Below are positions 36,515-46,008 of a DNA stretch of 64,000 bases, one piece after another; position 1 is the first letter of the stretch, and every line of letters starts with the position of its first letter. Source of the DNA: Cerasibacillus sp036516575 (GTDB lineage: Bacteria; Bacillota; Bacilli; Bacillales; Amphibacillaceae); contig NZ_DATBTY010000003.1 of assembly GCF_036516575.1 (NCBI RefSeq), positions 62,001 to 126,000 of the forward strand, given 5' to 3'. The notes below the pieces were generated by a model that made no database searches, was not told the origin of the DNA, and saw nothing but the letters and a program-made list of their open reading frames with translations. The position numbers were made by a program, and so were the translations under genes.

Positions 36515-39500
36515 TTACTTCTCCCCCTTCGTCACATTACACGCACATGCTTTATATTCAGGGGTACCAGTATTTGGTTCATAGCCAGAATTTGTTACAT
36601 GATTGATAGATTCTCCCTGTACTAGACCTTTAAAGCCCCAGCCCCATGGCACACCAATCACTTCAACTTCTCTTCCATCAACCTTTAAAGGCTGCATGCG
36701 ATCTGTCACCATTGCTTCAATCGTCACATCACCACGGGCAGTTGAAATATTTACTGGATCTCCCGACTTGACGCCAAGCTTTTTAGCCAAGTTTTTACTA
36801 ATCTCTGCGAAGTTGGATGGCATCAATTCATTTAATTGTGGTGTGTTGCGTGTAACCGCACCAGATAAAAATTGCTCAGTTACCATATAGGTTGTAAGTA
36901 TATATGGGAAATCCTTAGCTTTACCATACTTTTGGAACTCAGGTAATTGTACCGGAGCAGCTGTCGGATTAGACTGCTGACTGAACATCGGATTTTTAAC
37001 CGGTGATTCTAACGGTTCGTAATGAGCCGGAAGTGGTCCGTCACCAATACCAGCTTCTTTACCTACTGGTGCAACTTTGAATACATTTGGATCATAGCCC
37101 GGTTTTAGCATGATATCAGGTGCACCTTGTTGTGACATCGTAAATGGGCCACGGAACAGGGCGCCTTTCCCTTCAGCAGTTGAAAAGACTTTACTACCCT
37201 CTGGCGTATGAGGTGCCTTGTCCTTCGCCGCTATGTGTAAGACATCAGGGCCGACCCAGCGACTGCCATTCCACGAGACAATTGCACGGTGTTTATCACG
37301 AGGCTTACCATTTTTATCCGCAGAACCCCGATTCCAAAGCACTCGAGTGTTGCCAGGCCATGAAAATGTCCAATTTGGATGAACACCTAGACCACTCGGG
37401 TCAGTGTTATCACGACGCAACGAATGGTTGCCTTCTTCGGTAATTACACCTGTGTATAAGCCACCTATTCCAGAAGATGTTTCTCCTGGTTTTAGACTCT
37501 GTATCTCTGAACTAGAATTTAATAGTTTACCCGTTTTTAAATTATAACCATTCATTTCCTTCAGAACAGCTTCCATGTCGATGCCATGGTCAAGAACTGG
37601 ATAATCCCATGTTAAATCAAGAATCGCTTTGTCTTTTGGATCGTTACTTTTAGCATAAGATTTTTTAAGCTTCTTCATAATTTCATAAATCATATCACCA
37701 TCTGGCATAGATTCACCTTTTGGTGGTACGACGGCCTTTTTACCTTGAATCCAGCGAGAAGAGTTCGTCATTGTTCCATCTTTTTCAAAAGAGACCGCTG
37801 CTGGAAGTAAAATAACTTCCGTTTTGATATCTTTTGGATTGAAGTCAGGATGTAGCCAAAACGATGTCGTTTCGCTTTCAAAAACCTCCGACACGACTAG
37901 CATATCTAATTTACTTAAACCAGCTAATGCCATATCTAAAGTAGGTGTACTGACGACTGGATTCTGACCAAAAATAATGCCCATTTTAAATGCGTCTTGA
38001 TTTAATTTTTCAAAAATCGGCACGTAGGTAGCATTGGAAAGTTTTGAATCACGCTTAGGTATATTGTGATAACCAAATTCATTTTCCGGTGTCGCTTTAT
38101 CTCCGTACCATGCTTTTAACAGCGCAATTAGTTTTTTTCCATTCGATACTCCAACAGCTTTAATATAGTCATTTAATGTTGGATGAGCATCGGTCGGAAT
38201 CGGTATATATCCCGGCAAAATATGCGCCATAAGAGCCAAGTCTGTTGAACCTTGAACATTTGGCTCACCTCGGTTAGCATTAATACCGCCACCTGGCATT
38301 CCCATATTTCCAAGCAATAGTTGAATAATGGCATACATTCGTATTCCTTGTGTACCGACAGACTTTTGTGTCATACCTAATGCATATAAAATAGTTCCTG
38401 GACGGTTGTTCACAAACGTCTCAGCAACAAGTTTCATCTTATCCACTGGCATTCCGGTAATCTCGCTTGCTTTTTCAAACGTGTAATCTTTAAAGTGTTC
38501 CTTTAGTTTCATAAGAACACTGTCTGGGTCCTTTAATGAATCTGCCTGTATTGGTAAGCCATTCGAGTCGAGCTGATAAGTCCAGCTTTCTTTATCGTAT
38601 GTTCCTTTGCCATCAAATCCCGAGAATAAACCATCATGAAATTTAAAATCAGGATTAACTTTATACAACGCATTCGTATTTTCACGAACGAATGCCTCAT
38701 CATATAATCTATTATCCAAAATATATTTAACAATGGCGCTTAAATATGCAATATCCGTACCTGGTCGAACAGGGGCATAAATGTCTGCCACTTTTGCTGT
38801 CCGATTAAACCGTGGATCAACGACGATTATTTTTGCACCTTTTTTCTGAGCTTTTAAAACCCAGCGCATTGCTAATGGGTGACATTCTGCTGTATTATTC
38901 CCTGCAATCAGAATAACGTTTGCATTTTTCATGTCATTAAAATTATTTGTCATTGCACCGCTACCAAATGAAGGGGCTAAACTAGCCACCGTTGGAGCGT
39001 GTCATATCTCAGCCTGGTGCGTGAAATTATGAATGCCTAATGCGCGGTTAAATTTCGTATAAAGATAGGCCTCTTCGTTATCAATTTCAGCACTTCCCAT
39101 GCTAAAAATTCCATCTGTACGATTAACCGTGACCTTTTCTCCGTCAATATCGGATGTTTTTGTAAAAGTCTCCTCACGTACCTCTTTAATCTTAGATGCA
39201 ATTTTTCCAAATGCTTCATCCCATGAAATTGGTTCCCATTTATCACTTCCAGGTTTTCTAATTAACGGATGTGTCACACGTTGATCAGAATTCGCCATTT
39301 CTTTCATAGAACGCCCTTTTGGACATAATGCACCTTCATTAATTGGGTGATCAGGATGACCTTCAGTTGAAATGACCTTATTATTCTTAATTTTCACCTC
39401 AAGTCCACAGCCCACTGAACAAAAGTGGCATAAACCATAAGCTGTCGTTGCTCCTGCTGTCATCATTGGAAAGGCTTTGTCAACATCACCCTTCTCAGCA

Positions 39501-39586
39501 TGAACCTTTTGCTTATCGGCTAGTGCCGCAGCTGCAATAGAGGCTGCTGTAAACTTCATAAAAGATCGCCTTGACAGTTTTGCCAT
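36515..39586 (-). CDS. fdhA: Selenocysteine formate dehydrogenase catalytic (alpha) subunit
   Basis: One 1,023-residue molybdopterin oxidoreductase of the FdnG/FdoG type, read through a TGA at 39002-39004 that falls exactly at the active-site residue (Sec195). The flanks read NFTHQAEI-U-HAPTVASLAPSFGSGAMTN, as in FdnG. N-terminus: Tat signal SRRSFMKF with hydrophobic core, then the [4Fe-4S] cluster motif CHFCSVGCGLEV. Downstream domains bind bis-MGD (IAGNNTAECHPLAMRW, GMPGGGINANRGEPNVQGSTD). The start is the ATG at 39586 after AGGGGGAAG. A SECIS hairpin follows the TGA. Oxidises formate to CO2 outside the membrane. Standard gene callers would split it into two. Confidence 0.93.
38973..39004 (-). 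promoter_or_regulatory. Bacterial SECIS element at the fdhA TGA
   Basis: After TGA and 11 bases comes GG-T-GGCTA-GTT-TAGCC-CC: a seven-pair stem with a bulged T and a three-base apical loop. E. coli fdhF has the same 11-base offset, a bulged U and a G-containing GUC-type apical loop. Confidence 0.9.
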
Positions 39587-39752
39587 GATACTTCCCCCTC
39601 TAATTCCTTTCAAAACTTGACTGATGATACAGTTCCCAAGAGAATCTATTTATTATAGATTGATATATTATTATTCTCTTTATTCATTCGAACTAGGAAA
39701 AAACATATGATAAATTTACTAACTAATTCATAGCTAGTACAAAGGGATAAAG

Positions 39753-39776
39753 AGTTACCGGTAAACCGGTTATTAT
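39753..39776 (-). promoter_or_regulatory. fdh promoter -10 with overlapping inverted repeats
   Basis: A minus-strand TATAAT (39771-39776) is followed directly by AACCGGTTTACCGGTAAC, two overlapping palindromes at the expected transcription start. The -35 is poor, suggesting an activator or repressor acts here. Confidence 0.4.
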
Positions 39777-39850
39777 AATAGATTCCCTTTAACATTACGA
39801 TTATATCACGCGTCGCATGCAGTTTTCAATATATTCTGACGATTACACTA

Positions 39851-39874
39851 TTTACACTTTGGAAATGGTGTAAA
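39851..39874. promoter_or_regulatory. TTTACAC-N10-GTGTAAA inverted repeat upstream of fdhA
   Basis: Perfect 7-bp arms, centre-to-centre 17 bp, about 270 bp upstream of the fdhA start. Resembles a dimeric regulator site; the regulator is unknown. Confidence 0.35.
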
Positions 39875-39961
39875 CAGTTTTGGATGTTATTGTGAAGGAA
39901 TATGCAACATACTAAATCGAATTATTTTTTTATGTCATTAAAAACAAAAAGTGATGTATTA

Positions 39962-40004
39962 AAAAACACCTCCAAACAAGTTTTACAATGTTTGAAAGTG
40001 TTTT
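39962..40004 (-). terminator. Terminator of DUF2892 gene
   Basis: Imperfect stem AAAACACCTCCAAACA / TGTTTGAAAGTGTTTT with T-run on the minus strand. Confidence 0.75.
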
Positions 40005-40081
40005 ATAACCTTTACATTAACTCATATTCTTTTTTAGAATTCCTCGCTCATATCATAACAAATATCTTCATGACCGTTGTA

Positions 40082-40306
40082 TTATTTTTTTATATCACAA
40101 ATTGCTTTTTCTTTAACTCCTAATGCTTTTAGAATTAGTTCCATTGGACAAAAGCCAGTTAAAGAAGAGAACATGAGCATAAAACCAACAAATCCAGTGA
40201 AAAATAACCAATATGGATGATGAACTTGACTTAAAATCACACTACTTAAAACAAAAAAACCAGCCATAAAACGAATGATCGAATTTTTACCATTAACTAC
40301 GAACAT
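40082..40306 (-). CDS. DUF2892 small membrane protein
   Basis: A 74-residue protein with two hydrophobic helices and the family ending GFCPMELILKALG, as in the YgaP-type inner-membrane domain. In other bacteria this domain is often linked to rhodanese and sulfur metabolism, but here it stands alone. GGGGGTA lies seven bases before the ATG. Confidence 0.85.
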   Translation of the reverse strand: MFVVNGKNSIIRFMAGFFVLSSVILSQVHHPYWLFFTGFVGFMLMFSSLTGFCPMELILKALGVKEKAICDIKK

Positions 40307-40512
40307 ATAAATACCCCCATTCGTATTTAATCATATATATTTATAGTTAGAAATACAAAGGTTATGTATTTTTCATCATTATTCATTTAATTTAGTTCAT
40401 TGCATTGAGGTTAATTTATTTATGAAAGGATTTAAATGACTCTGATATCTAAGAAACGGTTCAACGAAAGCTCAATATTCAAGCTATTTTAGGAAGGTTT
40501 TATTAAATGCAA

Positions 40513-40555
40513 AACCTCGTAGAAAAGTGATTTGTCAGACAGTTCTACGAAGTTT
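40513..40555 (-). terminator. Terminator of marR-like gene
   Basis: CTTCGTAGAA / TTCTACGAGG arms followed by TTTT on the minus strand. Confidence 0.65.
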
Positions 40556-40559
40556 ATTT

Positions 40560-40976
40560 TTATGATTCATTTAACTTCTGAAAAATGTGCAATAGTTGCT
40601 GTTTTTCTTCACTGGTTAATTTCTCAAACATTTCTTGTCGTAATCGTTGCCCTTCCTTATTAGCACGACTCAATAGTTCTTTTCCTTTGTCTGTAATATC
40701 TAGTAATACAATTCGACGATCATTTTCATCATATAGACGTACAACTAATTGTCGTTTAACTAACTTTTCACTTAAGTGTGTAACTGTTGGAGGAGTAAGA
40801 CCAAGTTCTTTTGCAATTTCCGATGGACGGGCTTTGCGATTTTTATTTAAATATCCAAGTGTTAAGACGTGAGAAATGCCTAAATTCTCGTTGAACATTT
40901 TATTCCATTTAATAATTAATCCATTCGTGAATTTATCCATATTATGTAAGATTTCAAAAACAGTTTGCTCCTTCAT
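40560..40976 (-). CDS. MarR-family transcriptional regulator
   Basis: A 138-residue winged-helix regulator: LTLGYLNKNRKARPSEIAKELGLTPPTVTHLSEKL is the HTH, and LYDENDRRIVLLDITDKGKELL the wing. Preceded by GAGGAGG. The neighbouring SDR gene upstream on the same strand is the obvious candidate target, and a palindrome lies in front of it. Ligand unknown. Confidence 0.9.
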   Translation of the reverse strand: MKEQTVFEILHNMDKFTNGLIIKWNKMFNENLGISHVLTLGYLNKNRKARPSEIAKELGLTPPTVTHLSEKLVKRQLVVRLYDENDRRIVLLDITDKGKELLSRANKEGQRLRQEMFEKLTSEEKQQLLHIFQKLNES

Positions 40977-41044
40977 GTCTACCCTCCTCTATACATTCAT
41001 AATAATTGGTTCGTGATGAAGTTACAAATCCGAAATATGTAAAA

Positions 41045-41104
41045 AGAAGTTAAAGCACGGTTATTATTCTCATTTTCCCGAATAATAAAAGATACTTTAA
41101 CTTC
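41045..41104 (-). terminator. Terminator of SDR gene
   Basis: Long hairpin: GAAGTTAAAG...CTTTAACTTC outer arms and TTATTATTC...GAATAATAA inner arms, followed by TTTTT on the minus strand. Confidence 0.88.
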
Positions 41105-41113
41105 ACACTTTAT

Positions 41114-41848
41114 TTATTGGGCCGAAAATCCGCCGTCAATAATGATTTCAGCACCTGTGATGTAACTAGAATCATCTGATGCTAAAAACAAAGCCGCATT
41201 TGCTATATCTTTTGGTTGGCCTAATCGTTGTAAAGGTGTTGCTTGTATGAGACGTTCTAACAATTCCTTCGATGCACTTAAAGATTTTGTCATCGGTGTT
41301 TCAATGATTCCTGGAAACAGTGCGTTTACACGGACTCCTTGACGACCAAATTGAGTCGCTGCTGCTTTAGATATAGCTCGAACAGCGCCTTTTGAAGCTG
41401 AATAATGGTTAAATCCTTGCCCTATTTGTGCTGTGTATGAAGAAATGTTTATAATAGAACCTTTTCCTTGTTCTGCCATAATAGGTGCAACATGCTTCAT
41501 TCCGGCAAATGGACCAAACCCATTAATCGACATCATGAAATCCCAATCTTCTTTATCAATTTCTGTGTAAGCTTTTTCTGAAGAAACACCAGCATTATTC
41601 ACTAAGATATCAATAGAGCCAAACTTTTCCTTTACTTCCTTAGCAAATTTTCTCCAATTCTCATCTGAGGAAACATCCAATTTCATTCCAAAAACATTTT
41701 CTTTTTCGCTAACTTTGTTTAAAGCTTCTTCATTAATATCTGCTGCAATGACAGTTGCTCCTTCTGTCCGGAATAAATCTACCATACCTTCTCCAATTCC
41801 AGAAGCTCCACCTGTTATAATTGCAACTTTACCGTCTAATTTACCCAT
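41114..41848 (-). CDS. Short-chain dehydrogenase/reductase
   Basis: A 244-residue classical SDR: TGGASGIG (cofactor glycine motif), NNAG at about 85, Ser in INISSYT, catalytic YSASKGA, and a PG-I-ETPM loop. D at the end of strand 2 (AADINEE) suggests NAD+ preference. Substrate unknown; annotated relatives are called 3-oxoacyl-ACP reductase or glucose/cyclopentanol dehydrogenase. Possibly controlled by the adjacent MarR protein. Confidence 0.88.
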   Translation of the reverse strand: MGKLDGKVAIITGGASGIGEGMVDLFRTEGATVIAADINEEALNKVSEKENVFGMKLDVSSDENWRKFAKEVKEKFGSIDILVNNAGVSSEKAYTEIDKEDWDFMMSINGFGPFAGMKHVAPIMAEQGKGSIINISSYTAQIGQGFNHYSASKGAVRAISKAAATQFGRQGVRVNALFPGIIETPMTKSLSASKELLERLIQATPLQRLGQPKDIANAALFLASDDSSYITGAEIIIDGGFSAQ

Positions 41849-41941
41849 GAAAAATCGCTCCTTTTTCCTAATGATTTATGTTAATTTTATTGATTCCCTT
41901 AATCACAATTTTCATTAAAAAATATGACTGAAACAAAATGA

Positions 41942-41953
41942 TTAGATATCTAA
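41942..41953. promoter_or_regulatory. TTAGATATCTAA palindrome (candidate MarR operator)
   Basis: Perfect 12-bp palindrome about 95 bp upstream of the SDR start. MarR proteins often bind such AT-rich palindromes, but no second copy is seen in front of the marR gene. Confidence 0.35.
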
Positions 41954-42552
41954 CTATTTCAAGTTTAATTATAGAGTGGTTTTAGTACTCATGCAAAACA
42001 TCTGCCTAGGGGAAAATATGGAAGCATTTGATAATGTAGCGTGTAGTATGTATAGAAAAATAATAATTTTGGTTATCCAGGTAGAACCATGTTTGACTAA
42101 ACATAAATAAAAGTTATTTACACAGTACAATATGGCGATGAAAATTAGGAGTGGTTTTAATTTCTCTTTATCTATAGTTGATACAAATATTCATAATCTA
42201 TCTGTCGATCGGTAACCAAAATACGAGTATCTAGTAAACCCTTATGCCACATTCGAAACTGATTTAGAAGTTCTACAACGATAATTAATTAAAATAACTT
42301 TACATTATACATCATATATTCTTGAAATGTCAATCAAAAATTGACTTTTTTTATTTAATATGATATTATGTAAATATAATCACTTTAAAGTAATATTTAA
42401 TTTTTCGAACACAGCATCTTTTTCTATACAGAATTTAGATGCGTTTTTTAATATAAACATTTCATCTTATCATCATAATTTTATTCAATGCAAACTCTTT
42501 TGGAAAAAATGGGCACAAACTAAAAGCCAGAATATATAAGGAGAGTAGGTTA
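41954..42552. other. 600-bp AT-rich gap with a possible gene remnant
   Basis: No intact gene. On the minus strand, 42172-42288 has a 38-codon open stretch with protein-like composition (VELLNQFRMWHKGLLD, then VTDRQIDYEYLYQL and a stop), without start codon or ribosome site. It is probably a relic; family unrecognised. Confidence 0.35.
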
Positions 42553-43392
42553 ATGAATTTACTTAATGAAAAAGTAACTCATAAAGTCTTTGGTAAGGGA
42601 AAGATAGTGAATCAGGATGAGTCCATCATCACCATTGACTTCAACGAAAATATTAAAAAATTCGTTTACCCCGATGCTATTGGAACATTTATTTCACTAA
42701 AGGATAAAGATACTGCAGAATCCTTGAAAAAAATCATTTCAAAAAAAGAAACGGAAGAGAAAGCGATCGAAAAGAAACGGGAAGAGAAAACGAAACAAAA
42801 GACACTTGAACTACTGCGTATAAAACAATTAAAGAACCATAAAATTCATGAAAGCTCACAAATCGTTTTTTGGTTGGATGAAAATGAACAACAGAATATC
42901 TTTACAGAATGGCAAGTGTCTACCGGTAAGGTACAGAGCGGACCAAATAAAGGTCAACCTAACCGGGCGGCTCGATTGCGCCCAAATAGTGCAGCTCTTC
43001 TAACGGTAAGAGGAAAAAATCAAGCAGAGACAGAAAGACAAATTATTGGTTTATACATGGTAAATGAAACATTCGCCGGAGATCTTAGTGAAGATGGAAT
43101 GGTCCCAGCTCATGCGGATTTTAAAATCAAGCTTACAGATCAAGAAGCAGAGAAAATGCTTTTCTGGAATTATTACAAAAATAAGAATTATCCTCACCGA
43201 ACAACTTGGAATTCTGGTAAATATCGTTATTTCGATAATATTTGGACCGCTCAAATTCTAAAAGATATCATGGCATTAAAAACGGATGAAGAAGAAATGA
43301 AAGAAGTCCAAAACTTTCTTGAATACTTCTTGAAAATGAACCTTCTCGACATAGATCATATCCCAGAAGCTTGCGGAGCTTTAAAACAATAA
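42553..43392 (+). CDS. Hypothetical protein with PcrA/UvrD-like N-terminal Tudor segment
   Basis: A 279-residue soluble protein. Residues 1-45 (VTHKVFGKGKIVNQDESIITIDF) resemble the small Tudor-like barrel at the C-terminus of PcrA/UvrD helicases, which contacts RNA polymerase. A charged coiled coil (about 50-95) follows, then a C-terminal domain with QIVFWLDENEQQNIFTEW and FWNYYKNKNYPHRTTW that I do not recognise. AAGGAGAG lies before the ATG and a terminator follows. Not in an operon. A real gene, function unknown. Confidence 0.75.
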   Translation: MNLLNEKVTHKVFGKGKIVNQDESIITIDFNENIKKFVYPDAIGTFISLKDKDTAESLKKIISKKETEEKAIEKKREEKTKQKTLELLRIKQLKNHKIHESSQIVFWLDENEQQNIFTEWQVSTGKVQSGPNKGQPNRAARLRPNSAALLTVRGKNQAETERQIIGLYMVNETFAGDLSEDGMVPAHADFKIKLTDQEAEKMLFWNYYKNKNYPHRTTWNSGKYRYFDNIWTAQILKDIMALKTDEEEMKEVQNFLEYFLKMNLLDIDHIPEACGALKQ

Positions 43393-43479
43393 TAAGTGAC
43401 ATATAGCAATGGCTCCGCTTCATTTATAGAAACGAAGATAGGAATTCGTTTTTTATTAACTTAAGATGGACGACTAAAT

Positions 43480-43516
43480 AATCCCCAATCATTAAAAGGG
43501 GGATTATATTTTTTTG
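43480..43516 (+). terminator. Terminator after the 279-residue protein gene
   Basis: AATCCCC / GGGGGATT stem followed by a seven-T run. Confidence 0.88.
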
Positions 43517-43563
43517 TGTAAAATTTGTAGGAAGTAATTTTTCCAGCTCTATAGACAGGCTAA

Positions 43564-43656
43564 TCATCATAGCCATTTAAAATGTAACTAGCCTTTGGTA
43601 AAATCATCAAAGGCTAGCTAATCTTAATTATTCATAAAACAAATCGCATAAACACA
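43564..43656. repeat. 93-bp direct repeat, copy 1
   Basis: Matches 47014-47106 with four mismatches. It includes a perfect hairpin CTAGCCTTTG / CAAAGGCTAG (43588-43617). The copies are 3.45 kb apart and equal in length. Confidence 0.92.
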
Positions 43657-43918
43657 CATTGGATGGCTATCTTTCTTAGAATATTAAAGCACTACACATG
43701 GTACTGCTAACTTTCCTCTATGTTGATCTTTTATTTATTATTAAGTTCAGATATTTACAACTAAAGTGTTAGCTTTATTTGTTAAAGAGGCTGAACTAAC
43801 GGGGCAATGATTGTTCAACAAGAACAGTCGTTCCTTGTCATAACGGACAAGATTGCATGGTAAGAAATTGTGACCCACTTATTTACCTAATTTATTTTAT
43901 GAAGAGGGGAATAGCAAA
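43657..43918. other. Gap in accessory island
   Basis: AT-rich sequence without recognisable gene, between the 93-bp repeat and the next small gene. Confidence 0.4.
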
Positions 43919-44239
43919 GTGTATTTACTTATATTCACCATAATTTATTGTTTAATAACACAGATTGTGAATATAGACTATGGACTTGCTATGGGAATTT
44001 ATTTAATATTTATAGGCATTGTCAAAGGATTTTTTAGCGAAGAATATAAAGACGTCTTTAATTACAACAAAACTAGGTACTTGTACGAGAAAATCGAATT
44101 TAAGGACTCTTTAATGGAGCTGTTGTCTTTAATGTTAATTTTCATTAATTCTTATTTAATCTATTATGAACCCTTCTCTCTTTTCGAATTTGCCTTTTTG
44201 TTTGCTGTCTTTGCATTTGTATACCGTTTTGCACTTTGA
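43919..44239 (+). CDS. Small hypothetical membrane protein
   Basis: A 106-residue protein with three predicted membrane segments (about 2-18, 20-38, 65-105). Starts at GTG with AGAGGGGA upstream. No family recognised. Located in the island next to rlmH. Confidence 0.5.
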   Translation: MYLLIFTIIYCLITQIVNIDYGLAMGIYLIFIGIVKGFFSEEYKDVFNYNKTRYLYEKIEFKDSLMELLSLMLIFINSYLIYYEPFSLFEFAFLFAVFAFVYRFAL

Positions 44240-44570
44240 GGGATAACACGAACAATTAGGGAGAGAGTCTAATCCTATTAAACTAACTGGTACGATCGTT
44301 ATGCGAAATGTTCCTAGTTTAAAATGGAGAATGGTTACATATCTCTGCTAAAGGCTAAACAATAATTGTAACTGCTAGAATAGAATCAACAGTTTTTGCT
44401 TGATAGAATTGAACACTTTTCTATATAAATAACCTCTAAATCAGTTAAACTGTTGGGTAGGTTATTTCAACCAGGGATGCTCGTTTAAGAAATAGTAGCA
44501 TAATAAAGGGATAATCCAACTAATATAAATATAGAACTGTACTCATACCAATATATAAGGAGGTTCCATA
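44240..44570. other. Gap with an AATAACCT/AGGTTATT hairpin
   Basis: No gene seen. Inverted repeat AATAACCT (44428-44435) and AGGTTATT (44459-44466) could be a terminator remnant. Confidence 0.4.
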
Positions 44571-44987
44571 ATGGATAACTCATTTCGACAATTTCTCGAT
44601 ACTTATTTAGACATATGGAGAAATTCACCTTTGACTGAATTATCACAATTAATATCAAAGGATTATAAAGCAAGAGAAATAACAGGTGAAAATATAGTTG
44701 ATTTTGGTTATGAAGAATCTATCAATGGTTGGGAACAGGGTTTTAATTTTGTTAAAGAAAATAATGCTCAATGGATTTTAAACGAAATTTCAGTTATCCC
44801 TTTAAGAATTGATGAGAAGTCGGTGATCTTATCAGCTACTATGATTGTTCAAGGTAAGAGTTTAGAAACTTCGAATTTATTTTTTCAGACGTTCAAGAAA
44901 AATAACTTTGATGATTGGAAACTGGTAAGAAATTATGTAGAAGTAGGTGTCCTTAATGATAATTTGAATAGAATACATTTCAACTAA
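44571..44987 (+). CDS. Hypothetical protein, possible NTF2/SnoaL-like fold
   Basis: A 138-residue soluble protein preceded by a strong AAGGAGG site seven bases before ATG. The pattern, an N-terminal helix pair (FRQFLDTYLDIWRN), a central Trp-rich strand and a closing DDWKLVRNYVEVG strand, is like small NTF2-like proteins. No catalytic motif is evident. Identification is tentative. Confidence 0.55.
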   Translation: MDNSFRQFLDTYLDIWRNSPLTELSQLISKDYKAREITGENIVDFGYEESINGWEQGFNFVKENNAQWILNEISVIPLRIDEKSVILSATMIVQGKSLETSNLFFQTFKKNNFDDWKLVRNYVEVGVLNDNLNRIHFN

Positions 44988-45039
44988 TGAGTGCAATAAT
45001 AGAAGAGAAAACGTTAATATCTTAGACGTTTACTCTTGT

Positions 45040-45217
45040 TTATTTAAAAATATATTTTCTGTAAAATTCTTGCAGAAGTCTCCCATTTAATTGAGCATAG
45101 ATTCAAGTTGCTTCGCTTTCTTCGTGACCTAATAGGCTTTGTATAACTTCCATCGGAGCGTTAGGTAACAAATATAGTTGGATCATTGTAGTCTCTGATA
45201 TTTAAGTATTTCTCCAT
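45040..45217 (-). pseudogene. Tyrosine recombinase (integrase) C-terminal remnant
   Basis: Two short frames join into an integrase C-terminus: YLNIRDYNDPTIFVT, then NAPMEVIQSLLGHEESEAT, a stop codon, and IYAQLNGRLLQEFYRKY. LGHE supplies the box-II His region and the Tyr in IYAQL sits at the catalytic position. The arginine-containing middle is deleted. Clearly non-functional. Confidence 0.7.
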
Positions 45218-45262
45218 ATATCACAACGAATTTTGAAATGGCAATTGGGTCACTATCTTTTA

Positions 45263-45284
45263 TTCCAGATAGGCGCCCGATTGT
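45263..45284. repeat. 22-bp direct repeat left of NUDIX gene
   Basis: 19 of 22 bases match 45922-45943; both end GCGCCCGATTGT. They flank the NUDIX gene. Confidence 0.75.
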
Positions 45285-45305
45285 CGAAATATCCTTATTA
45301 TTAAT

Positions 45306-45806
45306 TTAGCGTAGATTTTTCAACCACTGTTCATTCCACTGAAAATATACATCTTTATTTTCATTTTGTAGAAATAAAGAGTTTGGATATGGTAAAGCCA
45401 GTTCAGGCATATCCTCAAAACTAAAATAACTTAATTCAGCAGATTCACTATCTATTCGGCTTAGTTTACCACTTTTGATTTCACAGTCAAAAACATAGAC
45501 GTTATATTCAACCTTATGACCATTTGGATACTTGTAACGAAAATCTTCACCGCCAAATACCCCTAATAACTTTTTAGGAATAACAATTAATCCTGTTTCC
45601 TCCCAAACTTCACGACACAATGCTTCTGCAGGTGCTTCGCCAACTTCAATTGCTCCAGCTGGAAGACTCCACTTCTCTCCATTTCCTTTGTTCTGAAATA
45701 AAATATCTCTCTTTTCATTACGAATAATTCCTGCAGCACTTGGCATAAGTATTAATTCATTTCCTACTTTTTCACGAAGGTTTTTATAATAATGAGACAT
45801 ACCCAT
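45306..45806 (-). CDS. NUDIX hydrolase
   Basis: A 166-residue NUDIX hydrolase. The Nudix box is GAIEVGEAPAEALCREVWEE followed by TGL, fitting G-x5-E-x7-REVxEExGU. Aromatic residues in the N-terminal region and the FQWNEQW tail resemble the YjhB/MutT-like group. It hydrolyses a nucleoside diphosphate derivative; the substrate is unknown. AAGGGGGT lies before the ATG. The gene lies between 22-bp direct repeats in the island, so acquisition as a cassette is possible. Confidence 0.88.
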   Translation of the reverse strand: MGMSHYYKNLREKVGNELILMPSAAGIIRNEKRDILFQNKGNGEKWSLPAGAIEVGEAPAEALCREVWEETGLIVIPKKLLGVFGGEDFRYKYPNGHKVEYNVYVFDCEIKSGKLSRIDSESAELSYFSFEDMPELALPYPNSLFLQNENKDVYFQWNEQWLKNLR

Positions 45807-45921
45807 CTAAATACCCCCTTGTTTAATTTTGTAATAATTCTCTTTTAGATTTAAAATCTTCTTTAGTTTGTTATTAAATAATCTGGCCCCAATTCTTTAG
45901 TATTTGGACGCTGTTTCCTTG

Positions 45922-45943
45922 TTCCAGAATTGCGCCCGATTGT
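45922..45943. repeat. 22-bp direct repeat right of NUDIX gene
   Basis: Partner of 45263-45284 in the same orientation. Confidence 0.75.
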
Positions 45944-46008
45944 TTAATTACAGTCTTTCATAAAAATGAATTTCCTCATCCTAAATCTATTTTCTAACGC
46001 AACCATTT

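Noticed and set aside
36515..39586. fdhA as a pseudogene with a nonsense mutation
   Set aside because: The TGA is at the selenocysteine position and a SECIS hairpin follows; no other damage in over 1,000 codons.
39902..40123. 73-codon plus-strand frame
   Set aside because: Spans the terminator hairpin of the DUF2892 gene and has random-looking composition.
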